Assembly: GCF_000178955.2 (NCBI RefSeq)
Contig: NC_016631.1
Coordinates: 4,836,001 to 4,900,000, forward strand
Direction: 5' to 3'
Length of the DNA: 64,000 nucleotides
Source of the DNA: Granulicella mallensis MP5ACTX8
GTDB lineage: Bacteria > Acidobacteriota > Terriglobia > Terriglobales > Acidobacteriaceae
Positions 34,169 to 42,878 of this stretch are shown one piece after another (position 1 is the stretch's first letter; every line of letters starts with the position of its first letter). Below the pieces are notes generated by a model. That model had not been told where the DNA came from. It ran no database searches and was given only the letters and a program-made list of their open reading frames with translations. Made by a program: the position numbers and the translations under genes.

Positions 34169-35014
34169 ATGAAGCGTATTCTCACCGCAATCGTTCTTAT
34201 CGCTCTGGTCATCGCGCTTGTCTTCTTCGGCAAGCCCTGGATGATCACCGTATGCTCCGCCGTCGTTGCCGGACTAGCCGCCCTGGAGTTCCGAAGCCTC
34301 GCCGCCGCCGGCGACAGCCCTGTGCCGCTCTGGTGGACCCTCGGCTCCATCGCCCTGTTCTTTCTCGCAACCTTCCTACGTCCACAAGACACCATCGTCG
34401 CCGTCGCGTTCGCTACCCTGGTGCTCTTCACCTGGAACGCCCTGCGCTCGCCGCTCAATCGCGTGCTCTCCGAGACCGCCGCAGGTCTGCTGATGCTGGT
34501 CTACATCGCCTATCCGCTGACCCTGATTCCCCAGATATGGAACACAGTCAACGGCACAGCGCTGCTGCTCTTCCTCTTCCTCTGCGTCTGGTCGGGAGAC
34601 ATTGCCGCGCTGTACGTCGGCAAAAACTTCGGCCGCAGCAAGCTCGCCCCGCAGCTCTCGCCCAACAAGACCTGGGCAGGCGCACTGGCATCGGTCGCCG
34701 CCAGCGTGCTCTTTGGCATGGGCCTCGTCCTCGGGGGCGACTGGCTCGCCGCACATGGTTCCAACTTCACCAAGCTGCACACCACCGAACCGTGGTGGCA
34801 GTTCCTGCTGCTGGCCATCCTGCTGAACGTCGCCGCCCAGTTCGGCGACCTCCTGGAGTCAGCCCTGAAGCGCGGCGCTAACGTAAAGGATTCAGGCACT
34901 TTGCTGCCGGGTCACGGCGGTATTCTCGACCGCATCGACGCGCTGCTCGTCGCGGCTCCGGTACTGTGGTTTGTCCTGGTGATCCGGGAATTCTTCTCGC
35001 CGGGAAGCTTCTAG
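34169..35014 (+). CDS. cdsA: Phosphatidate cytidylyltransferase
   Basis: 281 residues, eight or so membrane spans. The family signature near the C-terminus is complete: 'SALKRGANVKDSGTLLPGHGGILDRIDALL', and 'SGDIAALYVGKNFGRSKLAP' with 'SPNKTWAG' precedes it. CdsA makes CDP-diacylglycerol from CTP and phosphatidate in the inner membrane, feeding phospholipid synthesis. ATG 34169 begins 'MKRILTAIVL'; the longer frame upstream overlaps the hairpin and is unlikely. It heads a cdsA - membrane protein - dxr - rseP series on the + strand. Confidence 0.94.
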   Translation: MKRILTAIVLIALVIALVFFGKPWMITVCSAVVAGLAALEFRSLAAAGDSPVPLWWTLGSIALFFLATFLRPQDTIVAVAFATLVLFTWNALRSPLNRVLSETAAGLLMLVYIAYPLTLIPQIWNTVNGTALLLFLFLCVWSGDIAALYVGKNFGRSKLAPQLSPNKTWAGALASVAASVLFGMGLVLGGDWLAAHGSNFTKLHTTEPWWQFLLLAILLNVAAQFGDLLESALKRGANVKDSGTLLPGHGGILDRIDALLVAAPVLWFVLVIREFFSPGSF

Positions 35015-35084
35015 GTCGCGTTGTATCCTCAACTCAGCGTCCTTAAGATCAGGTACCGAGGCCTTCGCATGGCAACCGAGCCCT

Positions 35085-35561
35085 ATGACATTTGAGAAGG
35101 AAGAGGGTCTACCCTGGACCGCATCGATCCAGGCCAAGTGGATTGTCTTTTGGGTCGTCCTTAGCTCCGGTATCGCTCTTATCGCTCTGGGCATTTATCT
35201 GTCCCTCTGGATTCGCAGAAAAGGCCGTTCGCTTGCACCGTTGATAGCGTTCTCGCTTACCGCCCTCTGCGCCCTCCTGGATATCGCAATGCTCTATCGG
35301 GAACCGCGATCCCCGTGGGGGAACTACCTTGGGATGATCGGTTCCGTGCTCTTCCTTGCCGCCCCCTTCCTGCTTAGGCACGAGATACAGACGTATTTCT
35401 GGGAAACCGAAGGTTGGGGACCCAGCATCAGCCCCTTCTTTACGTTTTTGCTTTCGATGCTTTACATCAACTACCGCCTCAACCCCATCCTCCTCGCTCA
35501 AGAGAGAGCCTCAGCTACGCTGAATATCGCCAGCACCACCAATTCTGCGAAAATAGACTAG
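35085..35561 (+). CDS. Four-span membrane protein of unknown function
   Basis: 158 residues with four hydrophobic segments (about 18-42, 50-70, 82-100 and 113-133) separated by short basic loops ('WIRRKGRS'). No conserved motif is recognised. Its stop codon TAG overlaps the GTG start of dxr (TAGTG), so the two are translationally coupled, which supports it being a real gene. The charged start 'MTFEKEEGLPW' and a Ser/Thr-rich tail are predicted to be cytoplasmic or flexible. Confidence 0.72.
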   Translation: MTFEKEEGLPWTASIQAKWIVFWVVLSSGIALIALGIYLSLWIRRKGRSLAPLIAFSLTALCALLDIAMLYREPRSPWGNYLGMIGSVLFLAAPFLLRHEIQTYFWETEGWGPSISPFFTFLLSMLYINYRLNPILLAQERASATLNIASTTNSAKID

Positions 35562-36718
35562 TGAAAAAGATCGCTCTTCTCGGCTCGACCGGCTCCATTG
35601 GCCAAAGCACCCTCAGCATCTGCGAGTCCCACCCGGACCGCTTCCATCCCATCGCCCTCGCCGCCGGATCGAACCTCGAAGTGGCCTTCGCCCAGTGCCA
35701 GCGCTGGCGTCCCCAGGTCGTCTCCATCGCCACCGAAGCGCTGGCCGATGAGCTCTCCGCGCGCCTTAAGGACGCTGGAATCAACGGCATCGAAGTCGTC
35801 TACGGCACAGCCGGAACAGTCCGCGTGGCGACGTTGCCCGAGGCCGACTTCGTCGTGTCGGCCATCGTCGGCGTCGCTGGGCTCGAAGCCACCTATGCAG
35901 CTGTGCTCGCCGGCAAGACCGTCGGGCTGGCCAACAAAGAGTGCCTCGTCGCCGCCGGCGACCTCATTCTCGCCGCCGCCCGCGAGCACAGCGTCGACCT
36001 GCTGCCCATCGATTCCGAGCACAACGCCATCCACCAGTGCCTGCGCGGAGGTGCGGCCAGCGAGGTCAAACAGATCTGGCTCACCGCCTCGGGCGGCCCG
36101 TTCCGCAACACCCCGCTCGCGGACTTCGGGCACATCACGCCTGCCCAGGCGCTCAAGCACCCCACCTGGGTCATGGGCCAGCGCATCACCATCGACTCCG
36201 CGACGATGCTCAACAAGGGCCTCGAGATCATCGAAGCCTGCCGCCTCTTCAACCTGCCGCCCGCCCAGGTGCGCGTCACCGTGCATCCGCAGTCGACGAT
36301 CCACTCCCTCGTCGAGTACGTAGACGGTTCCATCCTCGCGCAGATCTCGGTCACCGACATGCGCCTGCCGATCCTCTACGCCCTCGCCTGGCCGGAGCGC
36401 GTGCCGAGCGACCTGACTTTCGACATGGCGGCTCTATCGCACCTCGACTTCCAGCAGCCCGACTTCGAGCGCTTCCCCTGCCTGCGCCTCGCCTATGAAG
36501 CTGCAGCCGCCTCGCAGAACCACTGCATCGCCCTGAACGCCGCCGACGAGATCGCGGTCGAGGCCTTCCTGGCCGGGAAGCTGCCATTCCTGGGCATCCC
36601 ACGTACAATCGAACAAGTGCTCGCGCTCACCACCAGCGGTTCTCCAGCGTCCATCCCTGAGGTGCTCGCCGCGGATCGCGCTGCACGCGAACTTGCAAGA
36701 GAGCTCGTCGCCCGGTAA
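35561..36718 (+). CDS. dxr: 1-Deoxy-D-xylulose 5-phosphate reductoisomerase
   Basis: 385 residues from the GTG that overlaps the upstream stop. The NADPH site 'ALLGSTGSIGQSTL' opens the protein; 'ALANKECLVAAG'-type 'GLANKECLVAAGD', the metal/substrate motif 'LPIDSEHNAIHQCL' and 'LTASGGPFRNTPL', 'GQRITIDSATMLNKGLEIIEAC' and 'HPQSTIHSLVEYVDGS' follow in order. Dxr makes methylerythritol 4-phosphate, the committed step to IPP, which uppS and farnesyl-diphosphate synthase in this window use. Length normal. It is followed closely by rseP. Confidence 0.97.
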   Translation: MKKIALLGSTGSIGQSTLSICESHPDRFHPIALAAGSNLEVAFAQCQRWRPQVVSIATEALADELSARLKDAGINGIEVVYGTAGTVRVATLPEADFVVSAIVGVAGLEATYAAVLAGKTVGLANKECLVAAGDLILAAAREHSVDLLPIDSEHNAIHQCLRGGAASEVKQIWLTASGGPFRNTPLADFGHITPAQALKHPTWVMGQRITIDSATMLNKGLEIIEACRLFNLPPAQVRVTVHPQSTIHSLVEYVDGSILAQISVTDMRLPILYALAWPERVPSDLTFDMAALSHLDFQQPDFERFPCLRLAYEAAAASQNHCIALNAADEIAVEAFLAGKLPFLGIPRTIEQVLALTTSGSPASIPEVLAADRAARELARELVAR

Positions 36719-36832
36719 ATCTGCCATTCTGTCCCCCCGGTGAAGCGCCTGGGGTACAGATTCGCTTTTGTCCTTCTTGCTGTCATTCCCGCGGGGAAAC
36801 TGCTTCCCTCGCTAAGGTCACCCACACTTCTC

Positions 36833-38188
36833 ATGCACATTCTTTCCGTCATCGTCGAATTTGCCATCGTTCTCGGCATTATGGTGCTCGTCCACGAGTT
36901 CGGGCACTTCGCCGTCGCCAAGCTCTGCGGCGTGCGCGTAGAGGCCTTCTCGATCGGCTTCGGCCCCCGCCTCTTCGGCGTGCGGCACAACGGCACCGAC
37001 TACAAGATCTGCCTGCTGCCGCTGGGCGGCTACGTCAAGATGGCGGGCGAGTACAACGGCGACCCCAACGTAACCACCACCGGCGCCCCCGACGAGTTCA
37101 CCTCGAAGACCCGCTGGCAGCGCATCCTCATCGCGCTCGCAGGCCCCTTCGCCAACTTCGTCCTGTCGTTCTTCCTGCTCGCCATGGTGGCCCACTACCA
37201 CCACGAGACGGACCAGTATCTGAGCGGCCCCGCTGTCGTCGACTACGTTCCCCTGAACACTCCCGCGGCACATAGCGGCCTCACCACCGGGGACACCATC
37301 GTAGGCTTCAACAACGTCAGCAACCCGACCTGGGAACAGATTCTCGAAGAAGTCGAGGTCAATCTCAGCAATCACGCTATCCCGTTCAAGTTCCTGCACA
37401 ACGGCAACACGGTCTCAGCGAGTCTCGACGTTGCCAGCGTCAACAATGGCGATTTCTCGCCCGACAAGCTAGGCCTGATTCCACGCATGCAGGCTGGCCC
37501 GCTAGGCATCCGGCAAATCAGCCCCGGATCGCCTGCGGAACGTGCCGGGCTTGTGGCGGGCGACGCGCTGGCCCGTATTGATTCGATTGAAATCCACTCC
37601 GTCAACACACTGCTCGCCTATTTGAAGGACCGTAACGGCGCCCCTGCGGCCCTGCTCGTCGTGCACAACGGCCAGACGCGGACCGTACAGCTTAAGCCCG
37701 AGTGGCGTGACAACGGCATTGGCGGCATGGGCTACCTGATCGGATTCAACCCGCTGCCCCTCCCGACAGACGTAGAGCAGATGCCCCTGGGCAGTGCCCT
37801 CAAGCAGTCGCTGATCGATAACGGCAAAGATTCAACCCTGATCCTGCGCGTCCTCAAGGGCCTGTTCACCAGGCACGTCTCGGTGAAGCAGATGAGCGGC
37901 CCGGTCGGCATTGCACAGCAGATCGACATCGCTACACAGATGGGTCCCTGGTCCGTGGTGCAGTTGATGAGCGCGATCTCACTCAACCTCGGCATCATGA
38001 ACCTGTTGCCGTTTCCCATCCTTGACGGCGGCATGATCCTCTTCCTGATCATCGAAAGCATCATGCGGCGCGATGTCGACATGGCGATCAAGGAGCGCGT
38101 CTACCAGGTCGCCTTCGTCTGCATCATCCTCTTCGCCTGCTTCGTGATGTTCAACGACATCACGAAGCTGCACTTCGGCAAGCCATAA
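36833..38188 (+). CDS. rseP: Site-2 protease RseP
   Basis: 451 residues. Zinc motif 'LVHEFGHF' (His21, Glu22, His25) lies in the first membrane span, two PDZ domains follow ('VDYVPLNTPAAHSGLTTGD' and 'IRQISPGSPAERAGLVAGD'), and the second metal motif 'NLLPFPILDGGMI' is near the C-terminus. RseP cuts membrane-bound anti-sigma factors and leftover signal peptides. I start at ATG 36833, giving 'MHILSVIVEF'; a GTG at 36740 would add 31 residues not seen in the family. It ends at a perfect intrinsic terminator, closing the cdsA-dxr-rseP series. Confidence 0.95.
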   Translation: MHILSVIVEFAIVLGIMVLVHEFGHFAVAKLCGVRVEAFSIGFGPRLFGVRHNGTDYKICLLPLGGYVKMAGEYNGDPNVTTTGAPDEFTSKTRWQRILIALAGPFANFVLSFFLLAMVAHYHHETDQYLSGPAVVDYVPLNTPAAHSGLTTGDTIVGFNNVSNPTWEQILEEVEVNLSNHAIPFKFLHNGNTVSASLDVASVNNGDFSPDKLGLIPRMQAGPLGIRQISPGSPAERAGLVAGDALARIDSIEIHSVNTLLAYLKDRNGAPAALLVVHNGQTRTVQLKPEWRDNGIGGMGYLIGFNPLPLPTDVEQMPLGSALKQSLIDNGKDSTLILRVLKGLFTRHVSVKQMSGPVGIAQQIDIATQMGPWSVVQLMSAISLNLGIMNLLPFPILDGGMILFLIIESIMRRDVDMAIKERVYQVAFVCIILFACFVMFNDITKLHFGKP

Positions 38189-38209
38189 GCGAATCGACGC
38201 AAGATGAAG

Positions 38210-38250
38210 CACGAAGGGGCGAGATTATACCTCGCCCCTTCGTGTTTTTA
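38210..38250 (+). terminator. Intrinsic terminator after rseP
   Basis: A perfect 14-base-pair stem (38210-38223 with 38231-38244), loop ATTATAC, followed at once by TTTTTA. It lies 22 bases after the rseP stop. Confidence 0.9.
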
Positions 38251-38279
38251 TCCCACCACAGAATCGTCATCCTGAGCGG

Positions 38280-39760
38280 CTGTGACTTTTTGATTTTGAG
38301 GGATGGAGTCAGGAGCGTTTTGCGTTTTTGTTGGGCTGGGATAGAAGGTAGAGCAGTCGCGGATAGAGCGATGGGGGTGTTTGGAAGCGGTATTTATGTT
38401 GTTTTGAGCAGTCTGTGAGCGAAGTGGAAGAGGTTGTAGGCGAGAGCGCACCATAGAGCGACGCATCTCATCTTGGTGGTTCCCCGTATGGTCATCTGGG
38501 TGAGTCCCCTATGAGTGCGAAGGTCTGCATTGACGGTCTCGCTGGTGGCGGCTCGTTGCTTGTAGATTTGCTGTCCCTCGGGGCTTGCCATACGCTTCTT
38601 CCAGCGCAGCAGCGCCGGGCTGTCGCCCTGCTTTGGCTCCAACTCGCGGCCGCGCTGGGCGGCTGACCTGGCTGGTTTAGGTGGAACGAACAGTTATACC
38701 TCGCCGGCGTTTTCGATATCGTCCTTGCGCAGGTAACCGCCGTCGATCAGGTGCTGCTTCACCTTCCCCCCGGTGCGCTGCTCCACCTGCTGGCGCATGG
38801 GTGTACTCAGACCGATGCTGTCGCTACCTTCAGAAGTCACTTCGACTCCTACGATCGCGCGGCTGCTGGTATCGGTGGCCAGCTGCACGTTCACAGCCGG
38901 GTTGAAGCCGCCGTTGGGCATCTTCATGCGCCGGGCTTCGGGATCGGTCGTGCTCACCCGGGGTTCCCGCCTGCGTATCTTCTCTCCATGCTTGCCGTTG
39001 CCGGCCCGGCGCTCCGCTTCAGCCTGCTTCTGCTCGAGAGCGGGCAGCTGAGCCACGGCCTGTTCCAGACGCTCCAGCCGTTCTTCCGCCGCCCTCTTGC
39101 GCGCCGCCTTCTGGCGCGCGCTGAGCTCCGCGCCCAGGCCGTCCTCGACCTGCCGGCGCAACTGTTCGACATGCTCCCGGCTCTGGCGCAACAGATCCTG
39201 AAGACGCTCCTCGCGACGGAAGCTACTCGCTCCAGCACTTACCCGCACCCGCACTCCATCCTGGCTGATACGGCTCACCGCCACCACCTCTTTATCCACC
39301 AGCGACGCGATCACCTGCGTAAATAAAGCGTCCAGCGCAGCTCCATGATCGGTGCGGAAGTCCGACAGAAGACGATGGTTGACCGTCACTCCACCGCACA
39401 GCCACAGAAACGGCGTGCTCTCCTCACAACGCCGCGCCAACTCGCGCGCCGAGCCGATCCCCCGGATGCACCCGTACAGCCATAAACCCACCAATAACTG
39501 AGGATCGGTGCTGTCCCGACCAGATACACCCGCTCGCGCCTTGATCGGTTCGTAGAACCCCGATAGGTCCAGCTTCTCCACCACCGCCGCTACCAAACGC
39601 ACCGCATGGTTGGACCCCACAAGATCATCCGCGCACTGCGCCACCCAACCCAGTTGTCCCCGCTCTGGCCTGCGAAGACGTACCCCTATTCCTCTCCCTG
39701 CCTGCATAGCTCGGTTATAAAACTTCTCCTCGCTTCACTCAATTCAAAAAGTCACACGCT
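38280..39760 (-). mobile_element. IS1182-family element, decayed
   Basis: About 1.48 kb flanked by the 8-base direct repeat CTGAGCGG (38272-38279 and 39761-39768). Terminal inverted repeats share TGTGACTTTTTGA (left from 38281; right as reverse complement in 39744-39756). Its single transposase gene carries an in-frame stop. Inserted within a palindromic intergenic repeat. Confidence 0.88.
38394..39707 (-). pseudogene. IS1182-family transposase broken by one in-frame stop
   Basis: The N-terminal part (337 residues, 39707 to 38694) has the IS1182 opening ('DHAVRLV'-type 'SNHAVRLVAAVVEKLDLSGFY', 'DPQLLVGLWLYGCIRGIGS', 'RRCEESTPFLWLCGG', 'NHRLLSDFRTDH') and the catalytic stretches around 'AVNVQLATDTSSRAIVGVEV' and 'HLIDGGYLRKDDIENAG'. 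After 'NAGEV' there is TAA (38694-38696), and the same frame continues 'LFVPPKPARSAAQRGRELEP' to the family's C-terminal end 'SPEGQQIYKQRAATSETVNADLRTHRGL' (in part) and 'ALWCALAYNLFHFAHRLL', stopping at 38394. One base change (for example CAA to TAA) explains it; no frameshift is needed. Inactive unless the stop is read through. Confidence 0.9.
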
Positions 39761-39768
39761 CTGAGCGG

Positions 39769-40072
39769 AGCGTCCCGGTCTTTGGGGACACGTAGTCGAA
39801 GGACTCCGAGGCTTGCAATCTTGCCCATCCCCTTTGCATCTTTTCTACCTCAAGCGCTCGAGCCTGAACGTTCGTGGTGGAAAAGGTCTGGAGATCATGG
39901 GTGAGATAAAGTCCTTCGGGGTTCTTCGACTCCGCACCTCGCAAAAACGCGAGGCGCTACGCTCAGAATGACGCTTTCCTGGAGGCCTTGAATAAGCTTC
40001 AGCCTTCAAAGTTTTCGCATAACGAATCCTTGCATCCTTGCACGAGACCTTCCACAGAACTATCCTGTCTTC
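39769..40072. other. Intergenic region, rest of a repeat spacer
   Basis: Holds the spacer and right arm of the GTCATCCTGAGC repeat (to 39972) and then about 100 bases with nothing recognisable before the toxin-antitoxin pair. The small minus-strand frame 39744-39944 is part of the repeat and is not credible as a gene. Confidence 0.5.
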
Positions 40073-40324
40073 ATGAGCCTTCAGACCGTCACCTTCAAAG
40101 TCTCCGAAGAGTCCATCGCTATGATCGATGAGATCGCGGCGAGCCGTCAGGTCGACCGCTCAGAGATCCTGAGTGAGGCTCTGGCCACGTATCTGGCGGA
40201 TCATGAAAACCTACTCGCAGACCTCGAAGAAGCTGATCGGCAGATTGAAGCTGGCGACTTCGTTACGCACGAAGAAATCGTCGCTCGCTACGAAGCGCGC
40301 ATACGTGGGGCGAAAGCCGCGTAA
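40073..40324 (+). CDS. Ribbon-helix-helix antitoxin
   Basis: 83 residues. 'TVTFKVSEESIAMIDEIAASRQVDRSEILSEALATYL' is a ribbon-helix-helix DNA-binding domain with the usual S-x-x-x-x-E-A-L helix. The C-terminal arm ('EEADRQIEAGDFVTHEEIVARYEARI') is of the ParD/CopG type that neutralises RelE/ParE toxins. Its stop TAA overlaps the toxin ATG by one base. No ribosome-binding site is obvious at its own ATG. Second toxin-antitoxin pair in the window, unrelated in sequence to the one at 27430. Confidence 0.9.
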   Translation: MSLQTVTFKVSEESIAMIDEIAASRQVDRSEILSEALATYLADHENLLADLEEADRQIEAGDFVTHEEIVARYEARIRGAKAA

Positions 40325-40614
40325 TGCAGATTCGCTGGTCCCGGCGTGCTTCCAATGAATTAGACCTGATCTACAACTACCTAACCGCAGAGAATGCTCA
40401 AGCCGCAGCTCGCCAACTCCATCTAATCCTTGACGCGGTCAAACAACTCGGCAAGTTCCCTGTCTCTGGAAAGCTTGGCGATGTACAGCGTACCCGGGAG
40501 TTGGTCGTACCCGGAACGCCGTACATCATCTATTACCGTCGCACCGAAATAGCCGTAAAACTACTCTCAATCCGGCACGGTGCCATGCGCAAACCACGCC
40601 GCTTCCGGGAGTAG
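40324..40614 (+). CDS. RelE/ParE-family toxin
   Basis: 96 residues. 'IRWSRRASNELDLIYNYL' helices, then 'FPVSGKLGDVQRTRELVVPGTPYIIYYRRTEIAVKLLSIRHGAMR' gives the RelE/ParE sheet with the hallmark 'TRELVVPGTPYIIYY' and 'ILSIRHGARR'-type ending. It would block translation or gyrase when free of its antitoxin. Its ATG overlaps the antitoxin stop by one base. The convergent DHH phosphoesterase gene ends 3 bases after it, so there is no room for a terminator between the two. Confidence 0.9.
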   Translation: MQIRWSRRASNELDLIYNYLTAENAQAAARQLHLILDAVKQLGKFPVSGKLGDVQRTRELVVPGTPYIIYYRRTEIAVKLLSIRHGAMRKPRRFRE

Positions 40615-40617
40615 TAA

Positions 40618-41637
40618 CTACCCCCGCCCGCGCAACTCCGCCACAATCTCCGCCGCCGCCTTGCGCGCTTCCTCTTCCTTCTCCACCGGGAAGCTGATCG
40701 CACCAACGCGCGCATGCCCGCCGCCGCCGTACCGCTCGCAGATCGCCGCAAGGTTCACAAGCTCATGCACAGGCTTCGGCGTCCACGGATTCGTGCCAAC
40801 AGAGACCTTCGTCCTGAAGCTCGACTTCGATAACCCGACGTTATACGTCCCCTCCGGATGCACATAGTACGGGATGAACTTGTTGTAGCCCTCGGTCGGC
40901 TGATCGGTAATGTCGAAGGTGATCACGCCGTGCTCACACTGCGCTCGCTCGCGGATGAGTTCCAGCCCCGCCCAGTGCCGCTCCATCAGCGGTCCCAGCA
41001 ACTCCTGCACGAACGGCTGATCGAGCACCTGCTGCAACGGCATGGCCGTCAGCAAGGGGATAATGCGCTGCACCAGCGCACTCTCCTGCGCGCTCTCGAT
41101 CACCATCGTGAGCTTCATCGCAGGCGCAGCCATCTCCACGGCAGCCTGTGCGCTCTCATACTTCGCGCCATCCACGATATCGGCCCAGTGGATCAGCTCA
41201 GCCAGGGGAGAGATGTCCATGCCGAACTTCGTGCTGGCAATATGCGCGATCCAACTCGCGCAGCTCGTATAGTTAGGATCGAAGAACTGCCGTCTCGCCT
41301 GCGGCCCCGGCGTGCCGTCGGGATTCGTCTGTCCCCGGTAGAAGTTCGCTTCGTCCTCCGGCAAGAGAAACGCCGATAGATGATGATCGAACCACCACGA
41401 AACACGCGGCGAGGGCGAGTATTTGAAGTCCACGATCGCGTTTTCGCCTTCCGTCGCGAACCAGCTCTCGTCGTACAGCGCACCGGCGCGGTGCACCAGA
41501 CCGTGATAGTCGAAGCTCGACGCCGTGCCAATGCACTCGCGATGAAACCGGGTAAACAGCGAAGCCGAGCAGGCTCCGTCAAAGCATTTGTCGTGATAAA
41601 AAACGCGGCAATTCAAACGAAAACGACCCTCTGGCAC
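40618..41637 (-). CDS. DHH-family phosphoesterase
   Basis: 339 residues from GTG 41637, where GGAG lies 6 bases upstream; a TTG at 41688 would add 17 residues. The N-terminal domain begins 'CRVFYHDKCFDGACSASL' (D-x-D-G-type metal site) and contains 'SWWFDHHLSAF', the DHH motif. The C-terminal DHHA1-like part has 'YGGGGHARVGAISFP'. The family includes oligoribonucleases, RecJ and c-di-AMP phosphodiesterases; 'DKCFDGACSA' resembles the oligoribonuclease NrnA/NrnB-type group. It would use Mn2+ to hydrolyse a phosphodiester, substrate not certain. Divergent from the CPBP protease gene. Confidence 0.85.
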   Translation of the reverse strand: MPEGRFRLNCRVFYHDKCFDGACSASLFTRFHRECIGTASSFDYHGLVHRAGALYDESWFATEGENAIVDFKYSPSPRVSWWFDHHLSAFLLPEDEANFYRGQTNPDGTPGPQARRQFFDPNYTSCASWIAHIASTKFGMDISPLAELIHWADIVDGAKYESAQAAVEMAAPAMKLTMVIESAQESALVQRIIPLLTAMPLQQVLDQPFVQELLGPLMERHWAGLELIRERAQCEHGVITFDITDQPTEGYNKFIPYYVHPEGTYNVGLSKSSFRTKVSVGTNPWTPKPVHELVNLAAICERYGGGGHARVGAISFPVEKEEEARKAAAEIVAELRGRG

Positions 41638-41760
41638 GAGCGGCTCCGCAGTTACTGAGTTCCGTTCAAAATGCCTGTAAGAATACAACCAGCATATCTG
41701 AGCTTTCAGGAACTATCGCCTGCATGCCTGCGTATTCTTAGCAACGAAACGGAGATCAAC

Positions 41761-42864
41761 TTGGATAACCCGCAGGAGTTCATGGTTCCATCCCCCCTAC
41801 CCGAAGCACCGATCAGCAGCCCCGCGCCTCCGCCTTCGGAAGGCATCTTCTTCGGCCGCTTTGGCCTGCGTTCCGGCTGGGGCATCGCCATCTTCGTCGT
41901 ACTCTTTCTCGTCTTCTCCTCGGTGATCAGCATCGCCACACTGGCCGCCACCGGACGCCTGCAGAAGGCCATCGCGCAGCGCAAGGCCCAGACCACCAGC
42001 CAAAAGACCTCGGCCCCCGCCAAACCCGCGACGCAGACCCTTACGCTGGACGACACCCTTATCGGAGAAGGCCTTGGCCTGGTGGGTGTAGGCCTCGCAA
42101 CGTGGCTTCTTTCGCTCATCGAGCGCCGCCGTTTGGCCGTCTATGGAATCGGAAGCGCTCGCCGTCTCGACTTCTTTGCCGGAGCCTTCTGGGGCCTGGC
42201 CACGCTCTCACTGCTGGTCGGCGTCCTGCGCGCAGGACACTTCCTGGTCTTCGACGCACGCCTGCTCCATGGCTCTGACGTCCCCCTCTACGGCCTGCTC
42301 TGGCTATTAGCGTTTCTGCTCGTCGGCCTGCTTGAGGAGTACCTCACACGCGGCTACCTCCAATACACACTCACACGCGGCCTCTTCGGCCTGGCCGAGA
42401 AGATCTCATCCACTCACGCCCGCGCCGTCGCCTTCTGGATCGCCGCCGCCATCATGTCGGTCCTCTTCGGAGCCGGACACCTGGGCAACAAAGGTGAAAC
42501 CACCTGGGGAATCTGCGCTGTCTTTCTCGCCGGCATCACCTTCTGCTACGCGCTCTGGCATACCGGCTCGCTCTGGTGGGCCATCGGCTTCCACATGGCA
42601 TGGGACTGGGCACAGAGCTTCCTCTACGGCGTTCCCGATAGCGGCGGCCTCAGCGCGGGACGCCTCTTCCAGACGCATCCCACCGGCACCGTTCTCCTGT
42701 CCGGCGGCCCCGACGGCCCCGAAGGCAGCCTCTTCGTCATTCCTACACTGCTGCTGGTTGTGCTGATTATTCGCTTCACCACGCGTGCCGGCACGCAGCC
42801 TCCACTGGAACCAATCCCTGCACCCCTCAACCTTCCACCGGAGACGCACACCCTCATCCCCTAA
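41761..42864 (+). CDS. CPBP-family intramembrane metalloprotease
   Basis: 367 residues from TTG 41761 (GGAG 6 bases upstream); ATG at 41782 is an alternative and an ATG at 41671 is possible but has no good site. Eight membrane spans. The CPBP (CAAX protease and bacteriocin-processing) motifs are complete: 'LLEEYLTRGYL' (Glu192, Glu193, Arg197), 'LFGAGHLGN' and 'FHMAWDW'. The N-terminal Pro-rich tail and a cytoplasmic loop 'AQRKAQTTSQKTSAPAKPATQ' are low complexity. Such proteases cut prenylated or bacteriocin-type substrates or act in envelope stress. It is followed 14 bases later by the penicillin-acylase gene, probably one operon. Confidence 0.85.
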   Translation: MDNPQEFMVPSPLPEAPISSPAPPPSEGIFFGRFGLRSGWGIAIFVVLFLVFSSVISIATLAATGRLQKAIAQRKAQTTSQKTSAPAKPATQTLTLDDTLIGEGLGLVGVGLATWLLSLIERRRLAVYGIGSARRLDFFAGAFWGLATLSLLVGVLRAGHFLVFDARLLHGSDVPLYGLLWLLAFLLVGLLEEYLTRGYLQYTLTRGLFGLAEKISSTHARAVAFWIAAAIMSVLFGAGHLGNKGETTWGICAVFLAGITFCYALWHTGSLWWAIGFHMAWDWAQSFLYGVPDSGGLSAGRLFQTHPTGTVLLSGGPDGPEGSLFVIPTLLLVVLIIRFTTRAGTQPPLEPIPAPLNLPPETHTLIP

Positions 42865-42878
42865 AATTGGGACAACAC

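Larger units (their letters stand above)
38266..39972. repeat. GTCATCCTGAGC repeat pair split by an IS
   Basis: CGTCATCCTGAGCGG at 38265-38279 resumes after the IS as CTGAGCGGAGCGTCCCGG (39761 on), and an inverted arm CGCTACGCTCAGAATGAC lies at 39955-39972. With the IS removed this is a normal member of the window's GTCATCCTGAGC family, arms about 60 bases with a spacer of about 90. Confidence 0.75.

Noticed and set aside
39744..39944. 66-residue minus frame after the IS1182 element
   Set aside because: It runs through the end of the IS and the arm and spacer of a palindromic repeat; such frames recur with repeats rather than genes.
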